This document shows, in pieces, positions 8,116 to 15,954 of a DNA stretch of 64,000 nt. The notes beneath the pieces are model-generated. The model was not told where the DNA came from, ran no database searches, and was given only the letters and a program-made list of their open reading frames with translations. This stretch comes from JAWKWH01 sp040830725. Its GTDB lineage: Bacteria; Pseudomonadota; Alphaproteobacteria; Rhizobiales; Rhizobiaceae. The DNA lies in assembly GCA_040830725.1 (NCBI GenBank), contig JBFOMG010000023.1, positions 62,001 through 126,000 on the forward strand, written 5' to 3'. The first letter of the stretch is position 1, and each line of letters begins with the position of its first letter. The position numbers and the translations under genes were made by a program.

Positions 8116-8306
8116 GGTCGTGATCTCCTGATCTGTTTCAGTTTATGCATCCCTCCGGCTATGCAGCGGGGGAACACGGGCTGTCAATAGCACATTGGCA
8201 TCGAAAAAGCACGGCCGGTCAATCGCCGAAAATATCGTCCCGGCAACACTTTTACCCCTTGCAGGATCATGGCAGTAGATATTGCCGGGAATATCGGAGG
8301 GGATGA

Positions 8307-9080
8307 ATGACCAAAATGGACAAGATAATCGTCAATGGAACAGAAATCGCCGTCCGCGCCCGATCGGGGAAAAGCCCAGGGCTGGTGTGGTTGGGCGGTT
8401 ATCGCTCCGACATGATCGGAACCAAAGCCGAAGCGATCGATGACTGGGCCAAAAATACCGGCCATGCCTACACGCGGCATGACTATTCCGGCCATGGCGA
8501 ATCGAGCGGCGAATTTACAGATGGTACGATTTCGCGTTGGCTTGAGGAGAGCCTGGCCGTTTTCAGGGAATATACGTCCGGACCGCAAATCCTGATCGGA
8601 TCATCAATGGGCGGCTGGATTGCCCTTCGCATGATACAGGAACTCAATCACGCGGGAGAAGGCGATCGCGTTGCCGCACTTGTTCTGCTAGCCCCCGCCC
8701 CCGATTTTACCGTTGAGCTCATGGAACCCGAATTGGGTGAGCAGCAACTCAGCGACATGGAGACCAAGGGTTATTTCGAGGAACATTCGGAATATTCGGA
8801 AGACCCGAACATATTCACCAAGGCCTTTTTTGACGATGGCCGAAAGAATCGTGTGCTGAACGGGCTTATCGACACCCATTGCCCGGTTCACATCCTGCAG
8901 GGCCAGGCTGATCCGGATGTTCCGTTCTCGCTTGCCTTGAGGCTACTGGAACATCTGCCGGCCGATGACGTCACCCTGACACTGGTCAAAGACGGAGATC
9001 ATCGCCTGTCGCGACCAAAAGACCTGGAATTGCTGGTCAGGACCGTCGAGCAAATGGTTCGATCCATTGGCGACACTTAA
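8307..9080 (+). CDS. Alpha/beta hydrolase, ABHD10-like
   Basis: A 257-residue cytoplasmic serine hydrolase. The nucleophile elbow is IGSSMGGW (Ser ~98), the catalytic histidine lies in KDGDHRLS near the C-terminus, and an acid residue is plausible in QGQADPDVPF. The N-terminal half, with SDMIGTKAEAIDDWA and TRHDYSGHGESSG, resembles the ABHD10/acyl-protein thioesterase-like group common next to infC in Rhizobiales. The true substrate is unknown. GGAGGGG lies just before the ATG. It is divergent from infC with a 191-base gap. Confidence 0.85.
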   Translation: MTKMDKIIVNGTEIAVRARSGKSPGLVWLGGYRSDMIGTKAEAIDDWAKNTGHAYTRHDYSGHGESSGEFTDGTISRWLEESLAVFREYTSGPQILIGSSMGGWIALRMIQELNHAGEGDRVAALVLLAPAPDFTVELMEPELGEQQLSDMETKGYFEEHSEYSEDPNIFTKAFFDDGRKNRVLNGLIDTHCPVHILQGQADPDVPFSLALRLLEHLPADDVTLTLVKDGDHRLSRPKDLELLVRTVEQMVRSIGDT

Positions 9081-9223
9081 TTACTCGTCTTATTTTCCGT
9101 TTATATTACAGACATTTAACGGTTTTCGGGGCGGAAGAAACTTGAAACGCCTTATTTCTGTTCCCATGTCCAATGCATGCGGCGAACAAAAGCCGCCCAC
9201 ACAACGAGAGGAATGAACCAACG

Positions 9224-9658
9224 ATGACCAATACCGCCCTGATCCGTCCCGCATGGACCCCTGCGACCATCGCCCTGATGGTGCTCGGCTTCATCGTGTT
9301 CTGGCCATTGGGTCTGGCCATGCTGGCCTACATTTTGTGGGGTGATCGGTTGGACGGATTGAAGAGTGACGTCAATCGCGCAACCGACGGCATGTTCAAG
9401 GGTTGCCGGCGTGCTTCACATCGCGCAAATCCGCGTACCGGCAATGTGGCCTTCGACGACTGGCGCGAAAGCGAACTGGAACGATTGGCCGAGGAACGCC
9501 GAAAGCTGGACGAGATGCGCGAGGAATTCGATGACTACATGCGCGAACTTCGCCGCGCGAAAGATCAAGAGGAATTCGACCGCTTTATGAAAGCGCGCAG
9601 CAAGAAGTCGAAGAAATCAGGTGGCAAAACCGTTCCGGACGTAAATGGCGACGAGTAA
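9224..9658 (+). CDS. DUF2852 membrane protein
   Basis: A 144-residue protein with one strong membrane segment (TIALMVLGFIVFWPLGLAML, about residues 13-32). A charged C-terminal region follows, with a predicted coiled coil (ESELERLAEERRKLDEMREE) and a lysine-rich tail. This is the layout of alphaproteobacterial DUF2852 proteins, whose role is unknown. I chose the ATG at 9224, preceded by GAGAGG; the open frame extends 17 codons further, but that leader is hydrophilic and not conserved-looking. A terminator follows at once. Confidence 0.85.
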   Translation: MTNTALIRPAWTPATIALMVLGFIVFWPLGLAMLAYILWGDRLDGLKSDVNRATDGMFKGCRRASHRANPRTGNVAFDDWRESELERLAEERRKLDEMREEFDDYMRELRRAKDQEEFDRFMKARSKKSKKSGGKTVPDVNGDE

Positions 9659-9697
9659 CCTGACAATCTGGCCTCATAGTTGAACTTGATACCGGAG

Positions 9698-9725
9698 ACG
9701 GCGCCTTAACGAGGCGCCGTTTTTC
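9698..9725 (+). terminator. Rho-independent terminator after the DUF2852 gene
   Basis: ACGGCGCCT, loop TAACG (with one T-A margin), AGGCGCCGT and TTTT: a 9-bp GC-rich stem with a T-tail, 39 bases after the stop. Confidence 0.88.
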
Positions 9726-9781
9726 AATTGTCGAGTCGCCGACTTGTCGCGCCATTCAATCGAATCTGATAGTGGTCAGTC

Positions 9782-10525
9782 ATGTTCGGCCTGACAAAGC
9801 AACCGATGAAAAAGGAACGCGAATCCGGCGATATCCAGGTCGCCGGACGCACGATATCCCTTACAGTTGTGGAACATTCTCGAGCGAAGCGATTGACGCT
9901 GAGAGTTGAGCCGGGCGGGCGTGAGATACGGGTAACTGTTCCACCAAAAGTTGGCCGGGACGAGATCGATCGATTTGTCGACCGACATCAAACGTGGTTG
10001 GCGGAGCGAATATCTGTGCTTCCCGATCAAGCGGCTCTTGAACCTGGCATGAAAGTGCCAATCCGGGGCGTTCCGCATCGAATTGTCCTGGTTGCGAAAA
10101 AACGTGGTGTCACGCACCAGGGTCGCGATGAGTCCGGACCGATTTTGCTGGTCTATGGCGATGGACAATATGTCGGCAGGCGGGTTGCCGACTTTCTGAA
10201 AAAACAGGCAAAAGCCGACATTGAACCGCTTGCAGCAAAACACGCCAAGGCGATCGGAAAGCGGATACGCTCAATTCGCTTCAAGGACACCAAAAGCCGC
10301 TGGGGCTCTTGCTCTGAAGACGGTAATCTTTCCTTTTCATGGCGCATCATGATGGCCCCGACCGCAGTGATCGACTATCTCGTCGCTCATGAGGTCGCGC
10401 ATCTGAAGGAGATGAACCACAGCGTGCGGTTTTGGGAGGTTTGTGAGCAGCTGTGTCCAAAAACAGCCGCCTGCAAGGGCTGGCTCAGGCGAAACGGAAC
10501 CAAATTGCAGGCCATTCCGTTCTAA
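9782..10525 (+). CDS. YgjP-like metallopeptidase (M48/DUF45)
   Basis: A 247-residue protein of the YgjP/WLM-like zinc metallopeptidase group. The zinc motif HEVAHLKEMNHS gives HExxH with a third His five residues later. It is preceded by KDTKSRWGSCSEDGNLSFSW, the invariant signature of this family. The N-terminal beta domain (AKRLTLRVEPGGREIRVTVP) is also typical. The physiological substrate is unknown. The start is taken as ATG 9782; an internal ATG at residue 9 is possible since no strong Shine-Dalgarno is seen before either. A hairpin between this gene and the small lipoprotein gene is listed separately. Confidence 0.9.
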   Translation: MFGLTKQPMKKERESGDIQVAGRTISLTVVEHSRAKRLTLRVEPGGREIRVTVPPKVGRDEIDRFVDRHQTWLAERISVLPDQAALEPGMKVPIRGVPHRIVLVAKKRGVTHQGRDESGPILLVYGDGQYVGRRVADFLKKQAKADIEPLAAKHAKAIGKRIRSIRFKDTKSRWGSCSEDGNLSFSWRIMMAPTAVIDYLVAHEVAHLKEMNHSVRFWEVCEQLCPKTAACKGWLRRNGTKLQAIPF

Positions 10526-10583
10526 AGCGTTTTGCAGTTTCTTTGAACCGCAACAAAGCATTTATCCGGTTGGTACCATTGAA

Positions 10584-10623
10584 GCATTTTTCGCTTGCTT
10601 AATTCCGCCAGAGCGAAAAATGC
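10584..10623. repeat. 12-bp inverted repeat between convergent genes
   Basis: GCATTTTTCGCT at 10584-10595 and its exact complement AGCGAAAAATGC at 10612-10623, with a 16-base loop. It lies between the stop of the YgjP gene and the stop of the small lipoprotein gene read from the other strand. It may act as a shared transcript end, although no T-tract follows on either strand. Confidence 0.55.
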
Positions 10624-10635
10624 CCCAATGCGGAA

Positions 10636-10770
10636 TCAGAGGCCGCGAGGATGGTTGGGGTCGAGTTGAGACCGCGCCTTTTCCCCCTCCGGTGCAAAAT
10701 CAAAATCAGTTGTGTTGCAACCGCTCATGACTGCGACAGCTGCTATCAGCATGATGACTCTCAATATCAC
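10636..10770 (-). CDS. Small lipoprotein (44 aa)
   Basis: Short gene read from GTG at 10770-10768, with GGAG seven bases upstream of the start region (GGAGATCGAAC then GTG). The translation begins VILRVIMLIAAVAVMSGCNT: a signal peptide with lipobox VMSGC, giving a lipidated Cys18. A 27-residue acidic/polar mature peptide follows, ending LDPNHPRGL. An ATG at codon 7 is an alternative start that would shorten the signal sequence too much. No homologue is recognised. It is divergent from the SRPBCC gene and probably an outer-membrane or inner-membrane anchored peptide. The Shine-Dalgarno plus lipobox make it more than a chance frame. Confidence 0.6.
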   Translation of the reverse strand: MILRVIMLIAAVAVMSGCNTTDFDFAPEGEKARSQLDPNHPRGL

Positions 10771-10928
10771 GTTCGATCTCCGTTCAATTGACTCTCTTGA
10801 GCACGGAGATAGGGCGTAATTTCCTATTCGACAACAGGTTGCGGCTAAGGTGCAAAATCAAGCCGTCTTTACCGAGTGGAAATCAGTTTACGCTAAAGGG
10901 CCGGTCAGCAATCACAAAGGGCCATCCC

Positions 10929-11477
10929 ATGAATGATGAAAACACCGCTCCTGCACCGGCAGAAAACGAAGGAGCATATGCCAAATGCAGGGTTGAGGAG
11001 ACGATAGACCTGCCTGCTGAGGCTTTCTTCGACTGGTACATGTACGAACCAATCGAAAACTTCATGCTGGGGACGCTTGTCGTTCCGCCAATAACCGGGA
11101 CCGAAGCAATGCCCGGACCCGAATGGGGGAGCGCCGGTTCCGCCCGCAAGATATTCTTCAAAGACGGAACAACTGCACTCGAGCGTATTCTGGAAACCGA
11201 CCTGCCCAATGGATACCGCTATCAACCATGGGCATATACAAGCCCGGTGCGACTGCTTTCAGATTATGCCGTATCCGAGATGCGCGTTCTGCCCGAAGAC
11301 GGAAAATCGCGCATTGTCTGGGATTATGCGTTTCACGCCCGGAACGGAATTTCGCTGCCAGTCCTGAAACTGTTTGTCGCCCTCGACTGGAAGCGCAATC
11401 TGGCCGGTGGATTGAAGGTTTTGAAGGCGCATTTGGAGCAACACGGCACGGATAAACGGATCCACGAGGCTGCTTGA
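10929..11477 (+). CDS. SRPBCC (START-like) family protein
   Basis: A 182-residue protein of the polyketide-cyclase/SRPBCC ligand-binding fold. The N-terminal strand and helix (CRVEETIDLPAEAFFDWYM) and the C-terminal long helix after KLFVALDWKRNLAGGLKVLK fit this fold. No catalytic residues can be assigned, and the ligand is unknown. The ATG at 10929 starts MNDENTAPAP; the open frame extends upstream but without a credible ribosome site. It is the first gene after the divergent small lipoprotein. Confidence 0.7.
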   Translation: MNDENTAPAPAENEGAYAKCRVEETIDLPAEAFFDWYMYEPIENFMLGTLVVPPITGTEAMPGPEWGSAGSARKIFFKDGTTALERILETDLPNGYRYQPWAYTSPVRLLSDYAVSEMRVLPEDGKSRIVWDYAFHARNGISLPVLKLFVALDWKRNLAGGLKVLKAHLEQHGTDKRIHEAA

Positions 11478-11928
11478 ACCGTTCGAACAAGGGCTTTCTC
11501 GGCCTAGTCGACGAAAACCTGAACCGGCCATTCATTGCGAGCACCACGCCACCAGTCGCGCCACTCATGGACGTCATAGGCGAAACGTTGACCGGTAATG
11601 GCGGTCAGCAACCGGCCACGGACCGATCCGCGCTACAACCTGCAATTCTGCCGGTCGCGCCAATTCCGGTTGCAGCGTCCAGAGCAGCAGAACAGCCAAA
11701 AGTGCCAGCGGTAATCTCACTCTTTTCCGTCTTCCTCCTATGCACCGCCAGATTACCGGCAATAGCCACGAGGGTCAGATCACAAAGCAGTCAGCGGGTA
11801 ATCAACACTTTGGAGGCCAACCCCGCCTACCGGAACACAATTTCATCACTACGAGTTGAGGGAATGTGCTGATCTGATTCAGCGTTGTCATCGTATTATG
11901 CATAACGACCCTGTACCGGGAGAGCGAA
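11478..11928. other. Intergenic region before rpoH2
   Basis: About 450 bases between the SRPBCC gene and rpoH2. The minus strand holds the probable broken small secreted protein at 11504-11720. The rest (11721-11928) carries no protein-like frame. The rpoH2 start is preceded by GGGAGAG. I could not assign a convincing -35/-10 pair for any sigma factor. Confidence 0.5.
11504..11720 (-). pseudogene. Small secreted protein, probable frameshift
   Basis: Two adjoining minus-strand frames look like one broken gene. From GTG 11720 (AGGAGG upstream at 13 bases) the frame reads VRLPLALLAVLLLWTLQPEL, a convincing signal peptide, then ELQVVARIGPWPVADR and stops at 11574. In the next frame, about 11505-11610, it reads LLTAITGQRFAYDVHEWRDW and on to NEWPVQVFVD. 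That stretch is rich in aromatic residues and resembles the L-TG-F-YD-W-WW motif of short periplasmic repeat proteins. Joining them needs a single-base shift near 11600. This could be a real mutation, a sequencing error, or two unrelated chance frames. Confidence 0.35.
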
Positions 11929-12795
11929 ATGACAAAGCGTGATGGCGACCAAAACATAATCAAGGCGGCAATGAATGCGCCTTATCTGGAACGCAAGCAC
12001 GAGCAGGATCTTGCCATTCGGTGGCGCGAGCAACGCGATCAGCAAGCACTTCACCAGATCACGCTTGCCCATATGCGCCTGGTCATCTCGATGGCGTCGA
12101 AGTTCCGAAATTTCGGGCTTCCGATTGCCGATCTGATCCAGGAGGGTCATGTGGGACTGCTTGAGGCAGCAGCGCGCTTTGACCCGGATCGTGAGGTTAG
12201 ATTTTCAACCTATGCAACGTGGTGGATCAGGGCGTCAATACAGGATTATGTTCTGCGCAACTGGTCCATCGTTCGGGGCGGAACGTCATCGGCGCAAAAG
12301 TCTCTGTTCTTCAATCTCAGGCGCTTGCGGGCGAAAATCGCCAAGACCGGCCAAACCAGATCAAGCGGCGAGATTTATGCCGAGATTTCCACCGCGCTGG
12401 GAGTCTCGGAAGCGGATGTCGCATTAATGGACACGCGCCTTGCGGCTCCGGACAGTTCCCTGAATGCGCCTGCCGGGTCCGAAGAAAACACAACGGCGGA
12501 GCGGATGGATTTTCTGGTTTGCGACGAGCCATTGCCAGACGAGACGACGAGCGCAATCATTGATCGCGAGCGGCGGGATTCCTGGCTGAATAGAGCGCTC
12601 GGCACACTCAATGAGCGCGAACTTCGGATTATTCGCGAAAGACGCCTGACCGAAGACGGCACGACGCTGGAAGCCCTGGGAAAGACCCTGGGTATCTCCA
12701 AGGAACGTGTTCGCCAGATTGAAAATCGTGCTTTGCAGAAATTGAAAAGCTCGCTTGTTCAAGACAATCCGGAGATGGTGCAGTTCGCCTTTTGA
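11929..12795 (+). CDS. rpoH: RNA polymerase sigma-32 factor (RpoH2-type)
   Basis: A 288-residue alternative sigma factor of the heat-shock/stress group. Region 2 is fully present (ADLIQEGHVGLLEAAARFDP, then EVRFSTYATWWIRASIQDYV and LRNWSIVRGGTSSAQKSLFF). The RNWSIVR and SSAQKSLFF pieces are RpoH-specific. Region 4 (LEALGKTLGISKERVRQIEN) carries the helix-turn-helix for the -35 element. The N-terminus and overall spacing resemble rhizobial RpoH2, which responds to oxidative and late stress more than to heat. The paralogue rpoH1 is not in the window. The ATG has GGGAGAG upstream. Confidence 0.92.
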   Translation: MTKRDGDQNIIKAAMNAPYLERKHEQDLAIRWREQRDQQALHQITLAHMRLVISMASKFRNFGLPIADLIQEGHVGLLEAAARFDPDREVRFSTYATWWIRASIQDYVLRNWSIVRGGTSSAQKSLFFNLRRLRAKIAKTGQTRSSGEIYAEISTALGVSEADVALMDTRLAAPDSSLNAPAGSEENTTAERMDFLVCDEPLPDETTSAIIDRERRDSWLNRALGTLNERELRIIRERRLTEDGTTLEALGKTLGISKERVRQIENRALQKLKSSLVQDNPEMVQFAF

Positions 12796-12890
12796 CCGGG
12801 CAAAAACTTTGACATCGACAGCCGGTTGCGATTGACGGAATATCCGGCCATATATTGTCCGACAAGAACACTCAACTCAGGCTGAAATTG

Positions 12891-13121
12891 ATGAACCGAT
12901 TTGAGGGGCCAGGGGCAAGAGAAGCCCGCATCCGCTATCTTGACGGTGATTTTCAGGTCATGAGCCCAGGAGCGTTTGTACGCTGCGCGGTGACGGCGGA
13001 ATCAATCCCAATCGATGAACTGCGTTATTGGAGTGTGGCTCGCCAGGAAGCTTACGTGAATGCCGATGTTTCGCTAAAGCGGGAACTGGAATCCAATCCG
13101 GGCATTCGTTCGCGAAAATAG
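12891..13121 (+). CDS. DUF2093 domain protein
   Basis: A 76-residue protein of unknown role, matching the DUF2093 pattern: MNRFEGPGAREARIRYLDGD, then FQVMSPGAFVRCAVT, IPIDELRYWSV and RQEAYV. The family often sits next to lipid A or envelope genes in Rhizobiales, and here it is convergent with lpxK, with only 16 bases between stops. The ATG at 12891 gives the usual family length. A TTG 36 bases upstream extends the frame but adds non-conserved residues. It could bind zinc or nucleic acid, but this is not shown: only one Cys is present. Confidence 0.85.
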   Translation: MNRFEGPGAREARIRYLDGDFQVMSPGAFVRCAVTAESIPIDELRYWSVARQEAYVNADVSLKRELESNPGIRSRK

Positions 13122-13137
13122 GTGAGGATATTGACCG

Positions 13138-14160
13138 CTAACTCTCGCGGCGTTTGAAGTTTACGACTGTCTCACGCACCACCTGTTCGGCAACGCCCGC
13201 AGGATCGAATTCGATGGAAATTTTCATTACCTCCAGCGCGGAAAGGAATTCCTTGGCCGCTGCGTTGCCATTCAAAAATCGAACAGCATCCTTCTCGGTG
13301 GTAACCAATTGCAGATTTTCCCGTGTTGCATGGCTGGCCAACTCTTCCAATTCTGCTTGGGTGAACACGTGGTGATCACCAAACTCTCTTTTGGTGACAA
13401 CCTCAGCACCTGTTGATCGAAGAGATTCGAAGAATTTTGCCGGATTTCCAATTCCTGAGAAAGCGAGGTAGCGTTTGCCGGAAAACTTTCTCGGCCCGAC
13501 GATCCTGGTCATGGCCGAATATACAGGTTTTGCCGCCTGTGCGGCCTGGCGCACCACCTGATCTGCCGCCGTACCCTGGTCAATGACGACGATCGCATCA
13601 GCAAGCCGAAGTTGCGGGCCAAGAGGTGCTCGCAGAGGGCCACCCGGAATGACATGGCCGTTTCCAATGCCTCGCGATGAATCGACCACGATCAACGCAT
13701 AGTCGTAACGTAGCCTTGCGCTTTGGAAGCCGTCATCCATTATGGCAAAATCGCATCCTTGTTCGATCAGCAGCTTGGCCGCGCTGAGGCGATTGACGCT
13801 GACAGCCGTCGGCGCATGTGCGGCTAACAACAGCGGCTCGTCGCCTGAATGCCACACACTATGTTCATTGAGATCGGCAAGATGGGGCTCTTTCATGCCA
13901 CCACCGTAGCCGCGGCTGATAAATCCCGGCTTGAAGCCTATCTTCTTGGCTGCCTTTGCAATGGTCACGGCAACCGGCGTTTTTCCGCTTCCCCCGACGG
14001 TCAGGTTTCCAACACACAGTACGGGAATTCCCGCCCCGGGAGGCGCGGCTGCTTCCAAGCGCTTTTTGGCAACGACGCCATAAATCGTTGAGACCGGATA
14101 CAAAAGCAATGCTCGCCAGTCATGCTGGCGCCACCAGAATGGCGGTGCTTCAGCAGTCAT
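13138..14160 (-). CDS. lpxK: Tetraacyldisaccharide 4'-kinase
   Basis: Phosphorylates the 4' position of the lipid A disaccharide precursor at the inner-membrane cytoplasmic face, using ATP. At 340 residues it is of normal family length. Walker A is VGNLTVGGSGKTPVAV (residues ~51-66); the downstream FISRGYGGG, SVWHSGDEPLLLA and FAIMDDGFQS motifs are LpxK hallmarks. The N-terminal PPFWWRQHDWRALLLYPVST is the membrane-associated helix. In many relatives kdtA and other lipid A genes precede it; here the upstream neighbour is a thioesterase-like gene and the gap (14161-14274) shows no other gene. Confidence 0.95.
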   Translation of the reverse strand: MTAEAPPFWWRQHDWRALLLYPVSTIYGVVAKKRLEAAAPPGAGIPVLCVGNLTVGGSGKTPVAVTIAKAAKKIGFKPGFISRGYGGGMKEPHLADLNEHSVWHSGDEPLLLAAHAPTAVSVNRLSAAKLLIEQGCDFAIMDDGFQSARLRYDYALIVVDSSRGIGNGHVIPGGPLRAPLGPQLRLADAIVVIDQGTAADQVVRQAAQAAKPVYSAMTRIVGPRKFSGKRYLAFSGIGNPAKFFESLRSTGAEVVTKREFGDHHVFTQAELEELASHATRENLQLVTTEKDAVRFLNGNAAAKEFLSALEVMKISIEFDPAGVAEQVVRETVVNFKRRES

Positions 14161-14274
14161 CTACAGCCGTTCCGATTCATCTGTGGGATCATGAATGCCA
14201 AGATAATGCGCTTTTGCTAGCAAAGCGACACATCCTATTTATCCTCTTTGTGAGGCCATGACCGAGATTTGGTT

Positions 14275-14823
14275 TCACGAAATGCGATGCCTCACGCTTT
14301 TTCTAAGGCGCTGATGATTTTCCAGGAAAGCCGATTCAGCCTCGCTCATTTGCCGCGGTGAGGCGTCATAGCCAAGGGTATGCACAACATCGTCAATCAT
14401 CAGAAACGCCCGGTTACGAAAATCGTATACTCCCGCCGTGGTCAACAAGGTTGCCGCTGTTCGGCCGTCCTGCAGGACAAATCGATGCCGCCCGAGGATC
14501 TGGGTGCCCTGCCAGGTGTCCATGGTCGAAACAATATCAAACCGGCTCCACAGCTTGATTTCGCGAACGTAGACGGATTGCAGCCCACCCATCATCGGAC
14601 CCCAGCCGTTCTTTCTCGCGACCGACATCAATCCCGATCTGAAGAAAATGTCGAGCCGGCCCATGTCTGCCAACATCATGTAGCGCGCATTGTTCAGGTG
14701 CAGATTGGGGTCGATATCTGTCGGTAGACACCTGAATTGCAACCTGCTCTCATCACCTTCGCGAAACGGACCGCGGCCGCGGCTGGTCAAGGCAACGCGC
14801 AGCATTCGACCCCAAACATACAT
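14275..14823 (-). CDS. Thioesterase-family (hotdog) protein
   Basis: A 182-residue protein with a single hotdog domain of the 4HBT_2/THEM6-like group. The early segment LQFRCLPTDIDPNLHLNNAR, then YMMLADMGRLDIF, is the family signature, with D and N-H residues in the positions used for acyl-CoA thioester hydrolysis. The middle strand IKLWSRFDIVSTMDTWQGT follows. GGAG lies 8 bases before the ATG at 14823. Probable substrates are fatty acyl thioesters, but this is not proved. It is next to lpxK and the hydroxylase, which hints at membrane lipid modification. Confidence 0.8.
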   Translation of the reverse strand: MYVWGRMLRVALTSRGRGPFREGDESRLQFRCLPTDIDPNLHLNNARYMMLADMGRLDIFFRSGLMSVARKNGWGPMMGGLQSVYVREIKLWSRFDIVSTMDTWQGTQILGRHRFVLQDGRTAATLLTTAGVYDFRNRAFLMIDDVVHTLGYDASPRQMSEAESAFLENHQRLRKSVRHRIS

Positions 14824-14912
14824 GGCGGTGCTCCAACAGGATTGTTCAAACAGGCCAGACCTTTGGACCGATACTGCTGGCGTGGCAATGGTTTCTGTTT
14901 AAGGATCAAGCC

Positions 14913-15842
14913 CTATTCAATCTTGTCAACGGGCCTCAAGATTTGCAACTTCCGCAATCCGCGCTTGATCATCGCAGCCCATTCGACGAACGGATAGAGC
15001 ATGAGCTTGATCGGGTCATCGTGCGACACACCTTCGGCACCCAGCCGCTCGCGGCAAGTTCCGGGCATGTAGTAGGTACCAAACAGATAGTCATAGAGTG
15101 GCATAATGTTGGCGAGGTTCTTGCCATAAGCCTCTTTGACATCCGCATGGTGCCAACGGTGATAGCGCGGAGACGCGACGAGAAGTTTGAATGGCCCGTG
15201 ATCCCAATCCAGATTGAGATGCACGTAGATGCCATGCAGCGTCAATAGAAACGCGCCGCCGCCGACGGCACTGGGAGGCAAACCCAACCAACTCAACAGG
15301 AAAATGAAACTGATCTTCATCCAGACGATCTCGAGGATATGAACCCTGAAAACGGTGGAGCCGTTGACCGTTTCATCTGAATGATGAATTGCGTGAATCG
15401 GCCAAAGCCAATGATGATGCATGGCCCGGTGATTCCAGTAATTGGCGAAATCGAACGCCATGACCGCGAAAATGGCCAGTGCCCATGCAGGCAAATGCGA
15501 CCAGATTTCTGTCGGTAAGTGCGGAATGCCCAATTGGTCGTAGCCGGTTTGTGCAGCCGAGGTCATGAAGTAGGCGACCGGCACAAATATGATATTGAGA
15601 ATGACGATGATGAGGGTGGCGATTGTCCCGGATACTGATTTCGGCGACCAGTTTGGCTTGAACTTTCTCCTTGCGAAGTCCACCATAAGCAGGCCGAGAA
15701 GCACCAGCATCGAATAGACCCAATGCTCGGTGGTTATCGTCTCGTAGATAAAACGTGCCTCGGTCTGCAGCACCAGCTTTATCGTCTCAATCAGTTCCAT
15801 GCCGCTGAAAAGCCCATTCAATTCAAATACTAAGTACGGCAC
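14913..15842 (-). CDS. Sterol desaturase / fatty acid hydroxylase family protein
   Basis: A membrane-bound di-iron oxygenase of the fatty acid hydroxylase superfamily. The histidine boxes are NHRAMHHHW (~residue 140), HAIHHSDE and HRWHHADV, in the order and spacing used to bind two irons. Several hydrophobic segments surround them. Bacterial members act on sterols, carotenoids or lipid tails; the substrate here is not known. The frame begins with GTG at 15842; ATG at 15800 (14 codons in) is equally plausible, and neither has a strong ribosome site. A GC-rich hairpin beyond its 5' end belongs to the downstream end of fadB. Confidence 0.88.
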   Translation of the reverse strand: MPYLVFELNGLFSGMELIETIKLVLQTEARFIYETITTEHWVYSMLVLLGLLMVDFARRKFKPNWSPKSVSGTIATLIIVILNIIFVPVAYFMTSAAQTGYDQLGIPHLPTEIWSHLPAWALAIFAVMAFDFANYWNHRAMHHHWLWPIHAIHHSDETVNGSTVFRVHILEIVWMKISFIFLLSWLGLPPSAVGGGAFLLTLHGIYVHLNLDWDHGPFKLLVASPRYHRWHHADVKEAYGKNLANIMPLYDYLFGTYYMPGTCRERLGAEGVSHDDPIKLMLYPFVEWAAMIKRGLRKLQILRPVDKIE

Positions 15843-15903
15843 AGTTTACCGAATTCGATTTAAGGTACGATTAATCCGGGCTCCTCAACTTTAAGGCAAA
15901 TGT

Positions 15904-15930
15904 GAAAAGGCCCCGGCAGTACCGGGGCCC
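15904..15930 (-). terminator. Terminator of the fad operon
   Basis: GGCCCCGG at 15909-15916, loop CAGTA, CCGGGGCC at 15922-15929; read on the minus strand it is followed by TTTT. The 8-bp GC stem lies 26 bases after the fadB stop and would end the minus-strand operon. Confidence 0.85.
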
Positions 15931-15954
15931 TGATTATATAATTTAAACAACAAG

